This document shows positions 59,126-64,000 of a DNA stretch of 64,000 nt, one piece after another. Source of the stretch: Echinostoma caproni (taxonomy: Eukaryota > Platyhelminthes > Trematoda > Plagiorchiida > Echinostomatidae); the NCBI GenBank assembly GCA_900618425.1, contig UZAN01039493.1:96668-160667 (forward strand), given 5' to 3'. The notes beneath the pieces were generated by a model. The model made no database searches. It was not told the origin of the DNA and saw only the letters and a program-made list of their open reading frames with translations. The position numbers were made by a program, and so were the translations under genes. The first letter of the stretch is position 1; each line of letters opens with the position of its first letter.

Positions 59126-60514
59126 CTACAAATACTACCATAACTGTAATACCCTAATACACGCAATCTGGTTAGACTGGAATAAGTGTATATATGGAAA
59201 CTATTTCTTTCCTTTTCTTCTGGTAAACCCATGTCAAAATGTAATAAATACCTCATTTTGCCAGAAGTTGCCACTTTCCCACTTACCATTGTGAATCAAT
59301 ACGCAATTTTATCAATATGTTACTTTCCAAAAGCTTTCAGTGAAATTTTCCGTCAATATCACACAGAAAAATAGTTGAGTTGCACCTGTCTTCCACTCAA
59401 CCCTGTATTTCGAAAAATTGGGTAGTCCTAGTTAGTCAGTTGGAGTCCACGTGTGATAGTGCTATATCCAATGATATGGAAGTTTATAAAAAATTTAATT
59501 AAACAATAATACGTCTGATATTCTTTTCTGTTGTACTGTTTATGGAAATTATTCATACACGCGTACGATTCAAAATGAATTTAATAATATATCAGTATAA
59601 TAATATCGTCAAAAATACTTCAACATTGCCGAGTAACGCTCCTGTTCCTGAGATAAGACCAGCTAATTTGCCTAGAAAATACCGAACTTAGTGTGATAGA
59701 CCCAAACGCATGACCAGTGAGTGAAAGTCAATATGATCAAAGGATAAATGCAGTGAGTTTAACGCGGTTTGTCAAGAATGAAGACGGCTCAACATATGAT
59801 CGATCTCCCAATTATTTTCTCGAATATTTTGATGAAGAATGCTTAAGCGAGACTAAATCAATCGGGAATATCATCTCAAATTCATTATTGACCAAAAATC
59901 ACTGCAGTTATCGGGCACAACTCTGTCGAACGCGATCTTCCCTAGGAACGTGAAAAACAGACAATGATATTCGTTTTGTCAGTACACAAGCACAAAATCA
60001 ATACACTGTATTTCACAATCTGTAATCATGACCACAAAGGCACTTAGAGTGATATACAGAGTGTGAGCGAACTGACTTAGCAACCGTGTATACATTTGCA
60101 ATAGGTTTAAGTCTCGCAACAAGGAATGTGAGATTCTTTAGTGTGCATCGTTCAGAAATTGATCGCCTTTTAGAGATACCTGAACATCATCAGCATTCTG
60201 ATCTCTCTCTATGTATACATGTATACATGGACAAAATTTCCCTGGAAGCCTGCGTATTGTCATGCGTATCCGGTAATTTTTTGCCATTTTATTAATGTAC
60301 TGGTATCCAGGAAATGTATTTTCGTCGCAATAGCCTCATTTGCAATACCGAGTAAATTTATTTGGACAGCTCTATCAGAACCAGTCTATTGGTGAATCAA
60401 GTATATACAAGTATATGAATGAACTGACAAAAGATTACCGCATACTCATGCCTGACGAGCGGCAAGAACCACGAAACCGGTCGTATGCTTGGAGGGAAAT
60501 TTTGTCCAGTCATT

Positions 60515-60559
60515 CACATACTACTTATTATGAAATATACATATAATAAGTAGCATGTG
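60515..60559. repeat. Hairpin, about 17-bp arms
   Basis: CACATACTACTTATTATg faces ..ATAATAAGTAGCATGTG with one mismatch and an 8-9 nt loop. Could extrude or form an RNA hairpin. No element boundaries seen. Confidence 0.7.
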
Positions 60560-60730
60560 AAAGCCTTGAAAAATTTGCTTGGAACGCACCTGGAGTACAC
60601 CTACAGACAGACTGGCTAACGAAATGGCCATTAAGATCATGTGATGTTATCTTTGTCACCATTCTGAGTAAGTTTGGCCACCACCAGACCAAAGTTCCCC
60701 AACTGATCGTGTAACCAAACTGCCAAATAA

Positions 60731-60782
60731 GCTGGGCCGGTTGATTGAAGGCTAATCTCACACTTCACTCAACCAGCCCAGC
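60731..60782. repeat. Hairpin, 14-bp arms
   Basis: GCTGGGCCGGTTGA faces TCAACCAGCCCAGC (one mismatch) over a 24-nt loop. GC-rich in an AT-rich surrounding. Confidence 0.65.
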
Positions 60783-62315
60783 CCACCTGGTGACAATTTA
60801 TAAAGTTAAATGGTCAGTCGGGCAACCCGTGTCTGGTGATGGTTAATCGCAGCCGAGAGGGGGGCAATGAAATCGCGTCACATGATTTTCATGAACATTT
60901 CGTTGTCCAGTCCCTAGAGACATTCACGAGTATATGCTTAAGGTGACTACCATAACACTTAATTACAAATGAATTGCTGTAACTTTCTGCCCCCGACTCT
61001 AAGGGAAACATTGTGTGTCGTTCTTTTGTAGTCCATGGTAATTGATTGTGTCAAGCACGTTCGTTAGGCATAGATGCACACGCGCCTACATTGATTGGAG
61101 GGAAACTGTGTATGTTGTAATGCGCAACGACACAACGAGCTTGCGGTGTTGTGGCTCGTTACCTGTTAACCGCTAGATATACTCGGAGAAGTATTCGACA
61201 CACGAATGGTAACACCATTAATCACCTACCCTCCAGTGCTCTCTTGGGGATTACTGAGGGACAGTGCTCATGGTAAAACAGAGGGTCTTCACGATCAACA
61301 GTCAAGGTGCAGGAGACAAACCAAAATGAACCAAAGGTCTATGGTGAGACAAGCACATGAATCACAATCAAATCAGAATAGCCGCGTTACGGCTGCACAT
61401 TACAATATACGCGCTTCAGCACCCCAACTCCAATAAATCTACGCCGATGGTCTGTCGTGTCTAACAAATGGTTATCTTCATTAGTGAAACTGAGACTTCA
61501 ACTTGGGCCATTTGATACTCTGATTATGGAGTGAACCAGGATTGCCGATGCATCGGTATATAAATGCATGTAATACTGGGAGTATATACGGCTAAGGAAT
61601 CACAAGAGCTATCAAAATGGTACTTTTATTCGGGTACAGAAGTCTGTCAATACCGAAACGTAGGAATGAATTAATGGGGTTAAATAATACCCACAGAGCA
61701 ATGTCATTGACTATACCCGTTTTGATCAATTCCTGCTCTTGTACCTCATGTCACGTGATTCTCGTTTGAACCAGGTGAGTTTTGATTGTTCCAGAACACT
61801 GGCTTTTTACTGCACCTTCTTCAATTTCTGAAACTGCATCGTGTCACTCATTAACTGTTGTTGTTGCCCCGGAGCCTTTGATCACCATAGTGCATCGGTA
61901 TATTCGAGACCCCTAAATGCTCATAATTCGAAATGCTCTACCCTATGCTGGTTTCAAGCTCATAATCTACTTATTGTGGACACGTGAATTTTTGTACATA
62001 CAGTAGTTAAAAGTGAATACATCTTCTTAAGCCTTTTAGAATCCGAAAATTTGGGGTTTTGGCTACACTGGTACACTAGGGTGTTTACCCACGCATTGTG
62101 GTGCCTCGAAAAAACCTCAATCATTCAACTGTTTTCACTAGAGACGGAAACAATCCATCAGAGTATTGCTAGTATTGATCACGCAATATTTCCGAAAGAC
62201 TGTTAAGATCAGAGTTTATTCATGTGGTTCGCCATGGAATGATATCTGGATTTAATTAGTAAAACGAGAGATCACTGGCTCATAGTTCGCTGTGCAAATA
62301 TGACTGTCAAAAAGA

Positions 62316-62540
62316 CTACTTTTGAAATTGGTCTGCATACTCAATTTTCACAAGCTGCTGCACCTTTGCTCTGCACACAGGACAGGATCGGTATCCGTAT
62401 GATCTGCATCTGCTCGCACAATTGGCACAATATGTCTGATGACCACAGGGTGCACAAACTATTGTTGATTCTACTGCTTGACAGACAACACAATGGAAAA
62501 GATAATCCGTTTTCCCCTTTTCATTTTTGGCTGGGTCAGT
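62316..62540 (-). CDS. RING-finger protein, C-terminal exon (likely E3 ubiquitin ligase)
   Basis: Minus strand, 225 nt ending in TAG (62318-62316). Residues read FHCVVCQAVESTIVCAPCGH, QTYCANCASRC.. and SCPVCRAKVQQLVKI: a C3HC4-type RING with C-x2-C, C-x-H in CGH, C-x2-C and CP-x-C all in place, followed by the 'CR..V..hh.h' end seen in C-terminal RINGs of the Mind-bomb, Neuralized and IAP kind. Such domains recruit E2 enzymes for ubiquitin transfer. Acceptor cgaacag gives phase 0; aataag eight bases upstream, with a longer pyrimidine tract, is the alternative. The rest of the protein lies upstream, mostly beyond the right edge. Confidence 0.8.
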   Translation of the reverse strand, partial: TDPAKNEKGKTDYLFHCVVCQAVESTIVCAPCGHQTYCANCASRCRSYGYRSCPVCRAKVQQLVKIEYADQFQK

Positions 62541-63059
62541 CTGTTCGTCTTATTGTGGGAAAACAGAAAAGAAAGAGAGAAAGAGGAACGGGAATGAAAT
62601 ATATGAGTAGGGTTTAAATTCCAATTTTGAAACTTTCTTAAGAAGTCTAGAAGTAAACTGAGTGAACGCTTTTGTTGTAACTAAACCGAATTTACTTACT
62701 ACATATTTCCCTGCTTATACAATCGATGGATACGAAAAAATCCGAAGCTCGACGTGTGATTAAAAAAGTACTAGCTTATGGATATGTTGCGTATATTAGC
62801 CACCTGGATTTTCACATACTCGACCGGTAATAGATGCTTTCCAATCTTAATACTCAGGTATTTGGATTAGGCAAACCCTAAAGCATAAATGCGCTAATCG
62901 GCAATCAAAATGAATGATCAGATTTGATAAACAAGAGAAAAAACAACGATATCCACTCTCATCTACAAAATTACCTACTCCTTTGCTCTCATCCACTCTG
63001 CCCACAGTATATTTATATACTACAGCTCAATTTTATTCAGTTTACCATTTTCCGTTTAC

Positions 63060-63203
63060 CCCGCAATGCGTTAGCGAACTTTGCAGTGAACTCTGCTTTG
63101 CCTTGCCCGTTGCGATGGATGACCGATAGCAAGCAACAATACCGCGAGCAAAGTGTTCCGTCATCTGGTCAGCATAATGAAGCATGATACAACCTTATCA
63201 CTA
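63060..63203 (-). CDS. Possible upstream exon of the RING-finger gene
   Basis: Minus strand, open reading LHYADQMTEHFARGIVACYR and then SIATGKAKQSSLQSSLTHCG, ending at GCGGG|gtaaac in phase 0, which fits the phase-0 acceptor at 62540. The 5' border is uncertain (aataag| or caatag|). GC-richer than the flanks. No domain recognised. Confidence 0.35.
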
Positions 63204-63779
63204 TTGTCAGGATCCTCATCTGAGTCACGTGGACAAATGAATAGTTTACAGAATCACTTGACTGAAGAGAAGCTGGCCCAATTGGTCAGTAGGAACTGTT
63301 GAACTAGGCTTGTTCAAAATAAGATGCGGTTAAACAAACAGGTAACCAATATCACTTTTCCCAGAATGATAGTGTGCGTCGTCTTTACAGCAGAGGAATG
63401 CAGCTCATGATGCTTTGTCGTAGCTGATAAAATGATAGTTCCAATTTCATCCTTGCAAAAGATAACGTGGGAAAAGTTGGGTTAGATGACTTTCATCCGT
63501 TAAATCGTTCGGACAGAACGCTGACCGAGTACAGTGTGATTGTGATCAATGACTGAATCAAACAGTTCAGCCAAAATCTTTTACCTTAATCGCACGAAAC
63601 AAAAGAGCTTCACCGACAGAGATTTTAGGGCAGATATGAGTGTGGCTTCTTGAGGTGAAACCACCGATTCCGCGTTATAGTGCGCAAATCAGTATCTCCG
63701 GACCGGAGAAAGCAAATTCTTCAAATACCCAAGTTAGAATCTCCGCTTCCCTAATGCAAGTGCAATCAGTAATGACGAA
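63204..63779. other. Stretch with coding-like minus-strand pieces
   Basis: Minus-strand readings near 63660-63595 (..KISVGEALLFRAIK before a good gtaaaa donor) and 63570-63500 (AELFDSVIDHNHTVLG) may be further exons of the RING gene, but borders and frames could not be settled. Confidence 0.25.
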
Positions 63780-64000
63780 TAATAATTACAACTATAGATT
63801 GCTGAGCAGTTGTTTCGCCCTGGATAGATCGCATGAACAGCAGTGAATCCGTCGAACCAAATGGGGATTGGACTCGAACCTCAAAAGTTCAAAGGCAGGC
63901 ATACAATAAACTTGAACACCGAGTAGATAATCGAACCAGTTTTCATTTGGTCAGTAGATGATATAGCGAAACCCATCTTTGCGAGCTTTTTGCGGGTGTT
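63780..64000 (-). mobile_element. SINE-like retroposon, degraded hammerhead copy 6 (cut by window edge)
   Basis: Plus strand 63838-63880 (cagcagtg.aatcc.tcga.ccaaa.tgggga) and 63974-63998 (ccatctttgcgagctttttgcggg) match copy 2. On the minus strand the hammerhead part keeps GGGCGAAAC but the CTGATGA is ruined, so no ribozyme is expected. Confidence 0.55.

Larger units (their letters stand above)
59126..62315. other. Stretch without a secure gene
   Basis: Two protein-like readings on +, at 59755-59955 (contains FVKNEDGSTYDRSPNYFLEY) and 60340-60510 (contains LTKDYRILMPDERQEPRNRS), stand out from the AT-rich background but lack good splice borders and domains. Two hairpins lie at 60515-60559 and 60731-60782. 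Nothing else recognised. Confidence 0.35.

Noticed and set aside
62300..62617. 105-codon plus-strand frame
   Set aside because: Antisense shadow of the RING-finger exon, whose Cys/His ligands are on the minus strand.
1..64000. CRISPR array, bacterial operons, rRNA genes
   Set aside because: Introns, PLEs and SINEs show a eukaryotic genome; no regularly spaced short repeats or rRNA sequence were seen.

Overview
This is a eukaryotic, AT-rich, intron- and repeat-dominated window with no operons or bacterial-type genes. Small exons with good GT/AG borders sit in introns of 1 to many kb. The rest is mostly relics of Penelope-like elements (PLEs), a LINE, a Ty3/Gypsy element and short tRNA-headed retroposons that carry hammerhead ribozymes. 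Hammerhead-bearing SINE-like repeats, abundant PLEs, a Gypsy gag with the fluke-type (CsRn1-like) zinc-knuckle pair and long introns together point to a parasitic flatworm, most likely a digenean trematode. The species cannot be named from this sequence. There is one 770-bp assembly gap (23670-24439) and single Ns at 7696, 30325, 37015 and 57607.

Layout. 1-3180: a two-exon gene tail (1240-1568) and undecided sequence. 3185-10743: a four-exon, phase-consistent gene on the + strand encoding an arrestin-fold protein (357 codons from the first visible Met, probably lacking its 5' exons); its introns hold a PLE 3' end (5460-5770) and a hammerhead SINE (8740-8880). 11000-15000: tRNA-like retroposon bits, a decayed LINE on the minus strand (13008-14040) and a second hammerhead SINE. 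20214-22697: four phase-compatible exons of an unrecognised gene (Tudor-like by weak resemblance). 23550-25000: two inverted PLE 3' ends around the gap. 33830-43120: isolated exon candidates, among them two 18-nt microexons, with an inverted PLE (34004-35865) and a dead Gypsy gag/protease (37963-38882). 40457-50070: tRNA-headed repeats, including the two best-preserved hammerheads of the window. 48960-52041: two more phase-matched exons. 52678-59080: a ~400-bp near-identical direct repeat pair 6.0 kb apart, bracketing a PLE with inverted ends. 62316-63203: on the minus strand, the C-terminal RING-finger exon of a likely E3 ubiquitin ligase, plus one upstream exon candidate.

The host genes have no evident functional link. 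The most interesting content is the RNA biology of the repeats: at least four copies of a tRNA-headed retroposon carry type I hammerhead cores whose stem III is a loop-less palindrome (two sequence variants), and three PLE loci carry hammerhead-like cores or inverted terminal copies. No computation or database search was run; all domain calls come from reading translations and motifs.
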